Part shown: piece after piece, positions 36,646 through 46,075 of the stretch
Numbering within the stretch: position 1 is the stretch's first letter
Layout of the letters: each line of letters begins with the position of its first letter
Source of the DNA: an uncultured Bacteroidales bacterium
GTDB lineage: Bacteria; Bacteroidota; Bacteroidia; Bacteroidales; FEN-979
DNA: 64,000 nt
Direction: 5' to 3'
NCBI GenBank assembly: GCA_903903985.1
Contig: CAIVAT010000144.1
Span: 1-64,000 of the forward strand
Notes under the pieces: generated by a model
What the model was told of the DNA's origin: nothing
Databases searched by the model: none
Seen by the model: only the letters and a program-made list of their open reading frames with translations
Translations under genes and position numbers: made by a program

Positions 36646-37527
36646 TTACCGTGATTTGAACTTGGCAGATGTAAAGCGTTCCCTGTCATGAAAATCTTTT
36701 AAAATTTTAACATTTTCAAAACCGAAGGAAACCAGGAGTTCGCATACTTCCCTGCCAAATCGTTCATTGATCTCAAAATACAAACTTCCCGTGGAAATCA
36801 GGTGGGTGCATGCGAAACCGCATATGGCCCGGTAAAAAATCAGTGGGTCATCATCACTGACAAAAAGAGCATTCGCGGGCTCAAATCCAATTACATTGCG
36901 ATGCAATTGCCTTTTTTCACTTTCTGCTATATATGGTGGATTGCTAACAACCAGGTTATATTTTCCCATAGCCTTCCACTGCGATTGATTCAGAATGTCG
37001 ACATGCATAAAAATAACATCGCAGTTGTTGGAAAAGGCATTTTCAACGGCAATTTCAAGCGCCTGAATGGAGTTATCAATCGCTGTCACTGAAGAAAACG
37101 GGAATTTTTTTTTCAGGTCGATCGCAATGCAGCCGGAGCCAGTGCCAACATCTAGGATTGAAAAGTGCTGATCCTGCTGTTCATGATGATCTGCCTGAAT
37201 GATGGAACACAGTTCTTCCGTTTCCGGCCGTGGAACCAGAACGCCGGGACCAACCTTTAGCAATGTTTCGTTGAACCAGGCTTTGCGGAGTATATATTGT
37301 ATAGGTTTACCGGTAACCAATTCTCCCAATGCCAGTTTGAACGAATTCATTTCCGGTTCATGAATTTCAGCATCAAGCGAAAGGTGTACGCGTGTCTTTG
37401 TCCAACCCAGGTACTCATCAAACAGCATATACAGGATTTGCCGGATCTCCTGCTCAGGATATATTCCCGCAAGCTTTTCGTGGAAGTCCCGTATCAGATT
37501 TTTAACCAAATTACCTGCCTGTAGCAT
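36646..37527 (-). CDS. prmC: Release factor glutamine methyltransferase
   Basis: 293 residues. Methylates the Gln of the GGQ motif in peptide release factors. SAM-binding ILDVGTGSGCIAIDLKK and the catalytic NPPY in LVVSNPPYIAESEK are present, behind an N-terminal helical release-factor-binding domain. VLVPRPETEEL is the family's substrate-loop motif. Convergent with yggS (39-bp gap) and divergent from the YigZ gene (35-bp gap). Confidence 0.95.
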   Translation of the reverse strand: MLQAGNLVKNLIRDFHEKLAGIYPEQEIRQILYMLFDEYLGWTKTRVHLSLDAEIHEPEMNSFKLALGELVTGKPIQYILRKAWFNETLLKVGPGVLVPRPETEELCSIIQADHHEQQDQHFSILDVGTGSGCIAIDLKKKFPFSSVTAIDNSIQALEIAVENAFSNNCDVIFMHVDILNQSQWKAMGKYNLVVSNPPYIAESEKRQLHRNVIGFEPANALFVSDDDPLIFYRAICGFACTHLISTGSLYFEINERFGREVCELLVSFGFENVKILKDFHDRERFTSAKFKSR

Positions 37528-37562
37528 TCCACGAAATTAAAAATAAAAGTAACTTCGCCCCG

Positions 37563-38189
37563 ATGGAAGTTATAAAAGATTCCTTTCTTTCAATTTCAGG
37601 TGAATCCAGGGGGATATTCAGGGATAAAGCCAGTAAATTCCTTTCGTTTGCTTTGCCAGTTACCTCGGAGGAAGAGGTAAAAGCAAACCTGGATGCGCTT
37701 AGAAAAGCATTCTATGATGCAAACCATCATTGCTATGCATATCGCCTGGGGTTAGAAAACCAGGCATACCGCACCAATGATGACGGGGAACCATCAGGAT
37801 CTGCCGGAAAACCAATTTACGGTCAGATCCTCTCCATGGGGCTTTCCGACACCCTGGTCGTTGTTGTAAGATACTTTGGCGGAACCAAACTTGGAATTCC
37901 AGGGCTGATCCATGCGTACAAAACGGCTGCAAGGGAAGCACTCGAGCAGGCAGTGATCATAGAAAAAATCATCCGGGTACAATATACTGTCATTTTTGAT
38001 TATCCATTAATGAACGAAGTGATGCGAATCCTGAAAGAAGAGGGTGTTAAAATAGTCCATCAGACTTCCTTGGAAAGATGTGAAATCGATTTTCAGGTGA
38101 GGAAAAGCAATGCGGAACTTCTTGAAAACAGGATGATCAGATTGAATAACATAACCTTAACTAAAAACGACAGGAAAACAGTAATCTGA
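37563..38189 (+). CDS. YigZ/IMPACT family protein
   Basis: 208 residues. The N-terminal IMPACT domain shows DANHHCYAYRLG, DDGEPSGSAGKPIYGQI and VVVVRYFGGTKLGIPGLIHAYK. The C-terminal ferredoxin-like domain (DUF1949 type) follows from about residue 140. Bacterial members are proposed to act in translation or proteolysis, with no settled role. The ATG at 37563 is preceded by TAACTTCG, one base off the -7 consensus. Confidence 0.9.
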   Translation: MEVIKDSFLSISGESRGIFRDKASKFLSFALPVTSEEEVKANLDALRKAFYDANHHCYAYRLGLENQAYRTNDDGEPSGSAGKPIYGQILSMGLSDTLVVVVRYFGGTKLGIPGLIHAYKTAAREALEQAVIIEKIIRVQYTVIFDYPLMNEVMRILKEEGVKIVHQTSLERCEIDFQVRKSNAELLENRMIRLNNITLTKNDRKTVI

Positions 38190-38565
38190 AGGTGTATTCA
38201 GTCCATATAATAATTGACAAAATAGTTGATTTTCCTAACTAATTGAAATATAAGCCCCATGTTATTTATATTGATTCTTAATATTAAAAAAATACATCAA
38301 TATTCAGTAATCAACATGCTGATGTAATGTTAAATAGGCGTGGTCAGATTCATTTATACATGAACTCGGACCCGGATTTTCGAAAACATTTTTTTAATTA
38401 ATCAAGGAGAAAATGTTTTTTTTTTCCACTTTTTTTTTCAAAATTTGTTAATTAAATAATGCAGCCACTCCAGATGTGGATTTTGACTTGCGGGCAAATT
38501 CCAACTTGTTGATAAATAAAAAGATAAGATAAAAAAACATTTCATAACCCAAGGTAATTGAATTA
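38190..38565. other. 376-bp AT-rich gap upstream of dnaA
   Basis: No gene is visible. It contains long T runs near 38411-38440 and a TGTTGATAA at 38507-38515, one base off the E. coli DnaA box (reverse orientation TTATCCACA). A weaker TGTGGATTT lies at 38475-38483. Two or fewer weak boxes do not make an origin, but this is the longest non-coding stretch in the window and lies directly before dnaA. Confidence 0.4.
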
Positions 38566-40005
38566 ATGGAAAAGAACGCAGTTGAAGTTTGGGAAAATTG
38601 CCTTAAAGTCATAAAAGATAATATAAACTACCAAAGCTTTAAAACCTGGTTTCTTCCAATAAATGCTGTGAAGCTGAAAGACCATGTTTTAACGATTCAG
38701 GTCCCAAGCCAGTTTTTTTATGAATGGCTGGAGGAACATTATATCAGTTTGCTGAAAAAGACAATCAGGAAGGAACTGGGTGCCGAAGGGCGGTTGGAAT
38801 ACAGTATTATCGTTGACAATTCTGACATAGAGCCCGGACCTATCACCATCAAGGTACCTACAGGTGAGAAAAAAGCAACCTTTAATCAGCCCGTGTCTAT
38901 GCCTATCGATTTAAACAGAGGGGGTACTTCCAAGGAAATTCCAAACCCATTTATTATTCCCGGGCTGAAAAAAATCAAGATCAACTCCCAGTTGATAGAA
39001 AGCTACTCTTTTGATAACTTTATTGAAGGAGATTGTAACCGTTTGGCCAGATCTGCCGGTTTTGCCGTTGCCAGCAACCCGGGAAAAACAGCTTTTAACC
39101 CATTGTTTATCTATAGTTCGACCGGATTAGGAAAGACACATCTTTCTCATGCCATCGGCCTGCTTGTGAAGAATAATTTTCCTGAAAAGACAGTTCTTTA
39201 CGTTACAACTGACCAATTCACCAACCAATTCATTGATTCGGTTAGGAATAACAATCAAAATGATTTCATCCATTTTTACCAGATGATCGATGTTTTGATA
39301 CTTGATGACATTCACAACCTCGCCGGCAAGGAAAAAACGCAGGATGTCTTTTTCCATATTTTCAACCACCTGCATCAAAAGAGCAACCAGATCATCCTTA
39401 CTTCCGACAAGCCGCCTGTGGAGATGAAAGGCATTGAACCCAGGCTTCTTTCCAGGTTCAAGTGGGGGCTATCAGCGGATCTCCAGATTCCTGACCTTGA
39501 AACACGTATCGCCATCCTTCATAAGAAATTATATAACGATGGCATCCAGATCCCCGCTGAGGTCATTGAATATCTTGCTTATAATATCAATACAAACATC
39601 AGGGAACTCGAAGGCGCACTGATCTCTTTGCTGGCACAATCCTCATTAAACAAAAAGACCATTACCCTGGATCTCGCCAAACAAATGATTGATAAGTTTG
39701 TAAAAAACACTTCCCGCGAAATTTCCATTGATTATATTCAGAAGGTGGTTTGTGAGTTTTTCAATATCCCGGTTGATACCATCAACTCAAAAACAAGGAA
39801 AAGGGAAATTGTTCAGGCGCGCCAACTTTCCATGTATTTCTCAAAGAAACATACAAAATCATCACTTGCCAGTATTGGATTGCATTGTGGCAATAAAGAC
39901 CACGCCACCGTACTGCATGCCTGCAGGACTGTCAACAACCTCGTTGAAACTGACAAACAGTTCAGACAGTTTGTTGAAGAGCTGGACAAACGAATTAAGA
40001 TCTAA
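38566..40005 (+). CDS. dnaA: Chromosomal replication initiator DnaA
   Basis: 479 residues. Domain I (VWENCLKVIKDNINYQSFKTWFLPI), a linker, then the AAA+ domain with Walker A GLGKTHL and Walker B LILDDIHNLAGKEKTQ. The C-terminal helix-turn-helix domain ends with CGNKDHATVLHACRTVNNL, the DnaA-box-binding signature. The order dnaA then a low-molecular-weight phosphatase is known in Bacteroidota. Confidence 0.97.
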   Translation: MEKNAVEVWENCLKVIKDNINYQSFKTWFLPINAVKLKDHVLTIQVPSQFFYEWLEEHYISLLKKTIRKELGAEGRLEYSIIVDNSDIEPGPITIKVPTGEKKATFNQPVSMPIDLNRGGTSKEIPNPFIIPGLKKIKINSQLIESYSFDNFIEGDCNRLARSAGFAVASNPGKTAFNPLFIYSSTGLGKTHLSHAIGLLVKNNFPEKTVLYVTTDQFTNQFIDSVRNNNQNDFIHFYQMIDVLILDDIHNLAGKEKTQDVFFHIFNHLHQKSNQIILTSDKPPVEMKGIEPRLLSRFKWGLSADLQIPDLETRIAILHKKLYNDGIQIPAEVIEYLAYNINTNIRELEGALISLLAQSSLNKKTITLDLAKQMIDKFVKNTSREISIDYIQKVVCEFFNIPVDTINSKTRKREIVQARQLSMYFSKKHTKSSLASIGLHCGNKDHATVLHACRTVNNLVETDKQFRQFVEELDKRIKI

Positions 40006-40022
40006 CTGAACTTTAAACAGCA

Positions 40023-40499
40023 TTGATAAAAATTCTTTTCGTTTGCACCGGCAATATTTGCAGGTCGCCACTTGCAGAAGGAATACTCCGTGAAAAATTG
40101 AGCAGAAATGATGTTACCGCCCACATTGATTCATGTGGGTTTGAGTCGTTTCATGTGGGTGATCCTCCCGATATAAGGGCTCAGAAAGTTGCCCTGGAAC
40201 GGGGAATTGATATTTCGCTGCACAGAGCCAGGCTGTTTACCATCCGGGATTTTGAAAGATTTGATTATATTTATGCCATGGATTCTTCTCATTTCAACAA
40301 GATCATCGGAATGGCAAGGAATGAAACAGACAAATCAAAGGTTGATTACATGCTGAATGTGTTATATCCTGGTCAAAACAGGAGTGTTATTGATCCATGG
40401 TACCACGATCTCAAAGCCTTTGATGATGTATACAGGCAACTGGACGAGGCATGCGAGTTGGTCGTAAAGAAAATTATTGCTGATTTTCAGTTAAAATGA
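40023..40499 (+). CDS. Low-molecular-weight protein-tyrosine phosphatase
   Basis: 158 residues from a TTG start (no ATG lies before the active site). The P-loop FVCTGNICRSP gives nucleophile Cys8 and Arg14; the general-acid Asp is in VIDPWYHD. Starts 17 bp after dnaA and overlaps the next gene by 4 bp (ATGA). Acts on phosphotyrosine or on small phosphoesters; target unknown. Confidence 0.92.
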   Translation: MIKILFVCTGNICRSPLAEGILREKLSRNDVTAHIDSCGFESFHVGDPPDIRAQKVALERGIDISLHRARLFTIRDFERFDYIYAMDSSHFNKIIGMARNETDKSKVDYMLNVLYPGQNRSVIDPWYHDLKAFDDVYRQLDEACELVVKKIIADFQLK

Positions 40500-41461
40500 A
40501 TTTCAGCACTCAAATACAACAGGTTGACATCCTGGATGCTGCCAAAAGAATTAATCCGTTCATCAACCGGACACCGGTCCTTACCTCCCAAACCATCAAC
40601 CGGCTGTTTCAGGCGGATATTTTCCTGAAATGTGAAAATTTCCAGAAAGTTGGTGCATTTAAAGCCCGAGGTGCCACCAATGCAGTGTTGTTGACTGACA
40701 AGGTTCAACTTTCGCTGGGAGTTGCTACGCACTCTTCCGGAAACCATGCGCAGGCATTATCCTGGGCAGCATCATTGGTAAATTCAAAGGCGTTCATTGT
40801 TATGCCCAGCAATTCTTCAAAAATCAAGGTGGCAGCGGTTAAGGATTATGGTGGCATGATCACGTTTTGTGAACCTACACTGGAATCAAGGGAGACAACC
40901 CTTGCCGAAATTCTTAAGAAAACGGGGGCATCAGAAATACATCCATACAACAACGAGCAAATAATTGCAGGGCAGGCCACTGCAGCATTGGAACTGATCG
41001 ATGAGGTTCATGATCTCGACGTCATCCTGGCCCCTGTGGGAGGCGGAGGGTTGCTGAGCGGAACAGCTCTTTCAGTTCATTATTTCCTGCCGGATGGCAA
41101 AGTGATCGCTGCAGAACCGGAAATGGCCAATGATGCCTGGTTATCCTTCACAAACAGGAAGTTAATTCCATCCATGAACCCCGGTACCATTGCCGATGGG
41201 CTACGAACATCCCTAGGGTCCATCACCTTTCCGATCATACTCCGGTTTGTTGATGGCATTGTCACGGTCAGTGAGGAGAGCATTGTCAAGGCGATGCGTT
41301 TTATATGGGAACGGTTGAAGATTATTGTCGAACCCTCCTCCGCTGTTCCATTTGCAGCATTAATGGATGGGAAAGTAGATATCGCCGGAAAAAGAGTAGG
41401 CATTATTGTTTCGGGAGGGAATGTTGACCTGGATCATTTACCCTGGATAAAAAATGGCTAA
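40496..41461 (+). CDS. Threonine dehydratase/serine racemase family enzyme
   Basis: 321 residues, fold-type II PLP enzyme. Lys56 in KVGAFKARGATNA is the Schiff-base residue; SSGNHAQALSWAA binds the substrate carboxylate and GGGGLLSG the PLP phosphate. It lacks a C-terminal ACT domain, so it is the catabolic (TdcB) or racemase type rather than feedback-regulated IlvA. The two activities cannot be told apart from sequence. Overlaps its neighbours on both sides, so it belongs to an operon with the phosphatase and the methyltransferase. Confidence 0.85.
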   Translation: MNFSTQIQQVDILDAAKRINPFINRTPVLTSQTINRLFQADIFLKCENFQKVGAFKARGATNAVLLTDKVQLSLGVATHSSGNHAQALSWAASLVNSKAFIVMPSNSSKIKVAAVKDYGGMITFCEPTLESRETTLAEILKKTGASEIHPYNNEQIIAGQATAALELIDEVHDLDVILAPVGGGGLLSGTALSVHYFLPDGKVIAAEPEMANDAWLSFTNRKLIPSMNPGTIADGLRTSLGSITFPIILRFVDGIVTVSEESIVKAMRFIWERLKIIVEPSSAVPFAALMDGKVDIAGKRVGIIVSGGNVDLDHLPWIKNG

Positions 41462-42161
41462 AGGAACATTATACCTGATTCCTGCATTGCTGACAGAAGG
41501 CCATGTGGAATCTGTTCTTCCGGAAGGGACACTGGCAATTATCCGAAACCTGGAATTTTTCATTGTGGAGGAGATCCGCTCAGCACGTCGTTTCCTGATC
41601 AAAGCAGGCGTTCACAGCCCCATTGATGAACTTCAATTCCAGATTTATAACGAACATTCAAAGGACCACGAACTACAAGAGTACCTGCAACCGGCTTTAG
41701 AGGGCAAGAATATTGGGCTGGTATCTGAAGCCGGGGTACCCTGTGTTGCAGATCCGGGTTCACTGATTGTCAGGACTGCTCATGAATATGGTGTCAAGGT
41801 TGTTCCACTCACCGGGCCGTCTTCCATCCTCCTTGCATTGATGGCTTCAGGGTTTAATGGACAAAACTTTGCGTTCGTGGGCTACCTACCAGCGGATAAA
41901 ATGATGCGGATAAAGAAAATCAAGGAACTGGAAAGAATAGTCCTTGAGAAGGATCAGACCCAGATTTTCATTGAAACTCCTTATCGAAACTTACAGGTTT
42001 TTGAATCCCTGGTAAAAGGTTGCAGGCCTGAAACACAACTATGCCTGGCGACGGATATTTCAGGAAATGCTGAGACCATTCGATCGATGTCCATTCTGGA
42101 ATGGAAAAACCTGAAGCCTGACCTGCATAAGAAACCGACAATTTTTCTGTTGTATCACTGA
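41454..42161 (+). CDS. SAM-dependent methyltransferase, RsmI-like
   Basis: 235 residues of the tetrapyrrole-methylase fold. GTLYLIPALLTEG, FFIVEEIRSARRFL, GLVSEAGVPCVADPGSLIVRTAHEYGVKVVPLTGPSSI and IFIETPYRN match RsmI, which 2'-O-methylates C1402 of 16S rRNA. This is the shorter Bacteroidota variety lacking the usual C-terminal tail; it may have a different target. Overlaps the upstream gene by 8 bp. Confidence 0.85.
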   Translation: MAKGTLYLIPALLTEGHVESVLPEGTLAIIRNLEFFIVEEIRSARRFLIKAGVHSPIDELQFQIYNEHSKDHELQEYLQPALEGKNIGLVSEAGVPCVADPGSLIVRTAHEYGVKVVPLTGPSSILLALMASGFNGQNFAFVGYLPADKMMRIKKIKELERIVLEKDQTQIFIETPYRNLQVFESLVKGCRPETQLCLATDISGNAETIRSMSILEWKNLKPDLHKKPTIFLLYH

Positions 42162-42247
42162 AACAGGTCACAGGTCCATTCAATGTAACAATCTTGTAAA
42201 ATAAACGTCTTAGGCATATTGTTTTCTCACCATTTATTCTTCAGATA

Positions 42248-43144
42248 TTGGAAACCGTACTCTCCATCAAGAACATTTCTAAACGTTATGGAAAGATCCA
42301 GGCTGTTAATGGCCTTTCCCTGGATGTGAAAAAAGGACAGGTGTTTGGAATACTTGGTCCAAACGGAAGTGGTAAAACCACGACCCTCAGTGTGATTCTT
42401 GACCTGATCAGAGCCAATAGCGGCAGTTTTCAATGGTTTGGCCACGATCCGGACAAGGAGAGCCGTAAACGAATCGGGAGTGTGATCGAAAGTCCGAATT
42501 TTTTCCCGTATCTGAGCCCGGTCATCAACCTGAAAATTGTTGCCGACATCAAAGATCTTGGCTATGAAGATATCGACAGGGTGCTCATGCTTACCGGCCT
42601 CTTTGAAAGAAGAAACACCCGTTTTAAAACATTTTCATTTGGGATGAAACAACGGCTGGCGGTTGCTTCTGCACTGCTTGGAAACCCGGATGTTTTAATC
42701 CTCGACGAACCTACCAACGGCCTTGACCCGCAGGGAATCGCCCATATCCGAGAATTGATCCTGCAAATTGCAGGAGAGGGAACCACCATTATTATTGCTT
42801 CACACCTGCTTGATGAAATTCAGAAGATTTGCAGCCATGTAGCGGTTTTAAATAAAGGGAAAAAATTGTTCGATGGCAAGGTGAGTGAAGTTCTTGCGAT
42901 ATCTGATTCCTTTGAACTTTCTGCAACCAACATTGAACTGCTCATCAGTACTATAAAATTTCATCCGGCATATTTATCCCTGACTCCCGGTGCGGAAAGC
43001 ATTCAGGTCTTTTTTAAAGATACGGTTCATCCTGAAGAGCTGAACCGGTTTTTCTATCAAAATGGTGTTATCCTGACCCATTTGAGTGAACGTAAGCGCA
43101 GCCTTGAACAACATTTTCTCGAATTATTAGACAACAACAAATGA
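42248..43144 (+). CDS. ABC transporter ATP-binding protein
   Basis: 298 residues from a TTG start giving METVLSIKNISKRYGKIQAVNGL. Walker A GPNGSGKTT, signature FSFGMKQRLAVASALL (an FSFGM variant of LSGGQ, common in this group), Walker B VLILDEPTNGLDP and the switch His in IIASHLLDE. It matches the CcmA/NatA-type exporters. Ends by overlapping the permease by 4 bp. Substrate unknown. Confidence 0.9.
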   Translation: METVLSIKNISKRYGKIQAVNGLSLDVKKGQVFGILGPNGSGKTTTLSVILDLIRANSGSFQWFGHDPDKESRKRIGSVIESPNFFPYLSPVINLKIVADIKDLGYEDIDRVLMLTGLFERRNTRFKTFSFGMKQRLAVASALLGNPDVLILDEPTNGLDPQGIAHIRELILQIAGEGTTIIIASHLLDEIQKICSHVAVLNKGKKLFDGKVSEVLAISDSFELSATNIELLISTIKFHPAYLSLTPGAESIQVFFKDTVHPEELNRFFYQNGVILTHLSERKRSLEQHFLELLDNNK

Positions 43145-43971
43145 TCAAGCTACTAAAAATTGAATTCAAGAAAATCCTGACTTATAAAATTTTCTGGACA
43201 TTAACCGGTCTGTATTTTGTATTTCTGTCGCTGGGCCTGCTGATGGCTGAGTTTATGATCAACAACATTGTTGACAACATGAACAAGCATTTACCCATTC
43301 CCATCCCGCATGTTACCATTTACTTTTTCCCATGGGTATGGCAAAACATTGCTTTTTTTGCGACCATCCGTTATGTGCTGATTTTTCCTGCCATTGTGAT
43401 CATTATTTTAATCACCAATGAATTCACTTTTAAAACAATCAGGCAGAATGTGATCAATGGCATGAGCAAAGCAGAAATTATTTCTTCAAAACTGTTGCTC
43501 ATCATGCTGATATCTTTGATAATGACAGTTTTATTGACGATCGGCACTTTCATCATCGGGGTTGCACATACGTCGGATCTTACTTTTTCCATGGTTGCTG
43601 AAAAATCCGCATTTATCATTGGTTTTTTCATTACCATGCTCACATTCCAGGTTTTCGCTCTTTTTTTTGGATTTATCCTGAGAAATACCGGGCTCTCGAT
43701 TGCGCTGTTTACCTTATACGTTTTCATCGTAGAGCCAATTCTCTATCATTTCCTTAAAAGCCCGATTGTTTTTAAGAATAACATTTCTCCTTACCTCCCG
43801 GTAAATTCTGTTCTTAGTGTAACGGAATACCCGTCAATACAGGTTTTAAAGAATATCATGGGGTTGAACCTGCAGGATTCCATCAGTGTATCCGCCTGCC
43901 TGATCCCTTTGGGGTACGCAGCACTCATGATTGGAATTGTTTACTGTGTTCTTGTAAAGAAAGACCTGTAG
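43141..43971 (+). CDS. ABC transporter permease
   Basis: 276 residues with six membrane segments. Typical ABC-2 features are the cytoplasmic start (MIKLLKIEFKKILTYKIFW), an amphipathic NEFTFKTIRQNVINGMSKAEIISSK stretch before helix 3, and paired helices near the C-terminus. Forms the exporter with the preceding ATPase. No regulator or accessory gene is adjacent to suggest a cargo. Confidence 0.88.
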   Translation: MIKLLKIEFKKILTYKIFWTLTGLYFVFLSLGLLMAEFMINNIVDNMNKHLPIPIPHVTIYFFPWVWQNIAFFATIRYVLIFPAIVIIILITNEFTFKTIRQNVINGMSKAEIISSKLLLIMLISLIMTVLLTIGTFIIGVAHTSDLTFSMVAEKSAFIIGFFITMLTFQVFALFFGFILRNTGLSIALFTLYVFIVEPILYHFLKSPIVFKNNISPYLPVNSVLSVTEYPSIQVLKNIMGLNLQDSISVSACLIPLGYAALMIGIVYCVLVKKDL

Positions 43972-43988
43972 TCAACCATTGATAATCC

Positions 43989-46061
43989 TTACATTCCTTC
44001 GCGTTTCCTGATAGCCCATTCCATTGAAAGCAAGGCAAGGATCAATGCAAACAGCCATGGGTTTCCGATCAATTCCGTCAGTTTTTTCTGATGGATGGAA
44101 ACAGAGCGAATATCCTCGCGGGCGAGAATTTTTTCAGCCAGCTTCCCGATATCTGCCTTGTTGATCATTTCTCCATCATGGGAGGAAGCGATCCTGAATA
44201 GAAGGTTATGATCGGCAACAAGGTTGGCACTCTCCATGTTCACCTCTTCGACAAAAAACTTTCCTGACTTCTGATATACTTCTGAACCAACTTTCACGGA
44301 GGCGTTATAGGAGTATTCCCCGATAGGCAGAAGTCCTGCATTGAGGTAATACGCTTTGGCGGTTTTACTGAAAACAAAAGGATAAGTTTTCTTTTCAGAA
44401 TCAGTGATAGTGATGTTAATATCCGGGTCATTGATTAATTCATAGCTGGCGTTGAAAACTTCCGCTTCCATTTCTACAGGTTCATTCTCTGAAATTCTGT
44501 GATTGATGTGTATACGGAAGAAACTCTTGTCGTCTTTGGTTGAAAGATACTGGGCTATTTTATCTATCATCAGGTCGAACGATTCATGATTGGATTGCTG
44601 AATAAAATCAGAGATCCTCCAGCGCCAGATGTTTTCTCCGGCGATGAACCCTATTTTCCTGTCGGCAACCCGCGTGAACATGATCAATGGCGTTCGTGTT
44701 GCGACATTCCCGATTTTCTGATAAAATAATACCTCTGCAAGAGGGCTGAACTGGTAGATACCAAACGGGCATTGCAATGGTGGAAATTCCGTGAATACGG
44801 CGATGTCTTTCCTGTTAAGTGAAAATAATGAGAAGTCCTCGTTAACAATTGGTTGAGATTCCGAAAAAGAGTTTTTACCAGCATTGATGGTCAGTCCGGT
44901 GTTGAGATTATTGAAGGTGTTGATATCGGTTTGTGAACCAACAATCATCAACAGGGAGGCACTGGATTTGAACAATGGTCCGAAATCGGCAACATTCGTA
45001 ACCGAAGGAAGCTGATTCAGGATAACCAGATCGTATTTATTGTAAGTCTTCGGGAGGTCATCGGCCCGGAGCAGGTCAATTTCAAAATGTGAAGAACCCT
45101 CAAGGGCTTTTTGAATTGCTGTGACATCGGGGTGGGGAGAATCAAAAATAAGAGCGATCTTTTGTCTTGCATCAAGCACTTCAACAATGAAGCTGGCATT
45201 GTTATTGAGTTTGCTCCCCTCCCCGCTCATTTCACTGAGCCGGAGCGAATATTTAATAACCCCCTTGTCTTTCGCTTCCATCATAAAAGAAACCTTCTGA
45301 AAAGCGTGGTCATTGTTTGCCTTGATCTCTTTGGTTTCCAGCAGATGTGAGCCTTCTGAAAGTGTCAGCCTGGCCGATGATCCGCTACATTTGTTCATTT
45401 CAACCAGTACTTCCACGGGAAATTTATCACCCTTGTAAGCGGTTTTATTAACAATGACTTTGCGGATCAGGATATCTTTTTTCAACAACGTATCTCCCAG
45501 GGCGATGGTGTAGATCGGGAAGGAAATTTTCCGTGCTGCATAGAAAGGGTCCGATCCCTGATTGTATATTCCGTCGGTAGCAAGGATAAGGGCTGCCGCA
45601 TTCCGGTTGGAGAACCTGGTATTCACCTCATTGAAAAAGGATGAAATATCCGTTTTCAGGCCACGATAAGAGCCATCGAATCCACTTTCAAGGCTGCTAC
45701 CGTATGAATAAATCCTGACATCGCATTTTTTTTGCAAGGCAACAACCAGGTCATTGACCGATTTTGGGAATATGGTTCGATAGTAATCGGAATCGCTTAC
45801 CAGTACCATGGATCTGGAATTATCAATTCCAAGAATGATGATGGGCTTTTCAATAAGATTATCAGATTGCCTGATCAGCGGACCCAGCAGGAGAAAGGAG
45901 ATCAACGTTACCGAAAGGAATCTGAAAACCAGCAGCAGCCATCGCAGAGCGGGTATCAATCCCCTTTTTATGTCCTGGTAATAGAGGGTCAAAGCATAAA
46001 CGACTCCCAGGAGAATGCATAAAAATATAAAACCGATCGGGTATTCCGTAACAAGTCCCAA
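43989..46061 (-). CDS. VWA-domain membrane protein
   Basis: 690 residues. Two N-terminal membrane helices (residues 8-28 and 37-60), then a von Willebrand A domain with an intact MIDAS start (GIDNSRSM; Asp80, Ser82, Ser84) and LATDGIYNQG as the later metal-binding segment. Beta-sandwich stretches (about 190-300) and a glutamine-amidotransferase-like alpha/beta region (KIALIFDSPHPDVTAIQKALE) follow; a last helix (LFALILALLSMEWAIRKR) is near the C-terminus. Function of this Bacteroidota family is unknown; no MoxR or BatA genes are adjacent. Confidence 0.75.
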   Translation of the reverse strand: MGLVTEYPIGFIFLCILLGVVYALTLYYQDIKRGLIPALRWLLLVFRFLSVTLISFLLLGPLIRQSDNLIEKPIIILGIDNSRSMVLVSDSDYYRTIFPKSVNDLVVALQKKCDVRIYSYGSSLESGFDGSYRGLKTDISSFFNEVNTRFSNRNAAALILATDGIYNQGSDPFYAARKISFPIYTIALGDTLLKKDILIRKVIVNKTAYKGDKFPVEVLVEMNKCSGSSARLTLSEGSHLLETKEIKANNDHAFQKVSFMMEAKDKGVIKYSLRLSEMSGEGSKLNNNASFIVEVLDARQKIALIFDSPHPDVTAIQKALEGSSHFEIDLLRADDLPKTYNKYDLVILNQLPSVTNVADFGPLFKSSASLLMIVGSQTDINTFNNLNTGLTINAGKNSFSESQPIVNEDFSLFSLNRKDIAVFTEFPPLQCPFGIYQFSPLAEVLFYQKIGNVATRTPLIMFTRVADRKIGFIAGENIWRWRISDFIQQSNHESFDLMIDKIAQYLSTKDDKSFFRIHINHRISENEPVEMEAEVFNASYELINDPDINITITDSEKKTYPFVFSKTAKAYYLNAGLLPIGEYSYNASVKVGSEVYQKSGKFFVEEVNMESANLVADHNLLFRIASSHDGEMINKADIGKLAEKILAREDIRSVSIHQKKLTELIGNPWLFALILALLSMEWAIRKREGM

Positions 46062-46075
46062 AGTTTCTGGATTAA

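Noticed and set aside
38470..38520. Replication origin
   Set aside because: Only one near-match DnaA box and one weaker one; no cluster.
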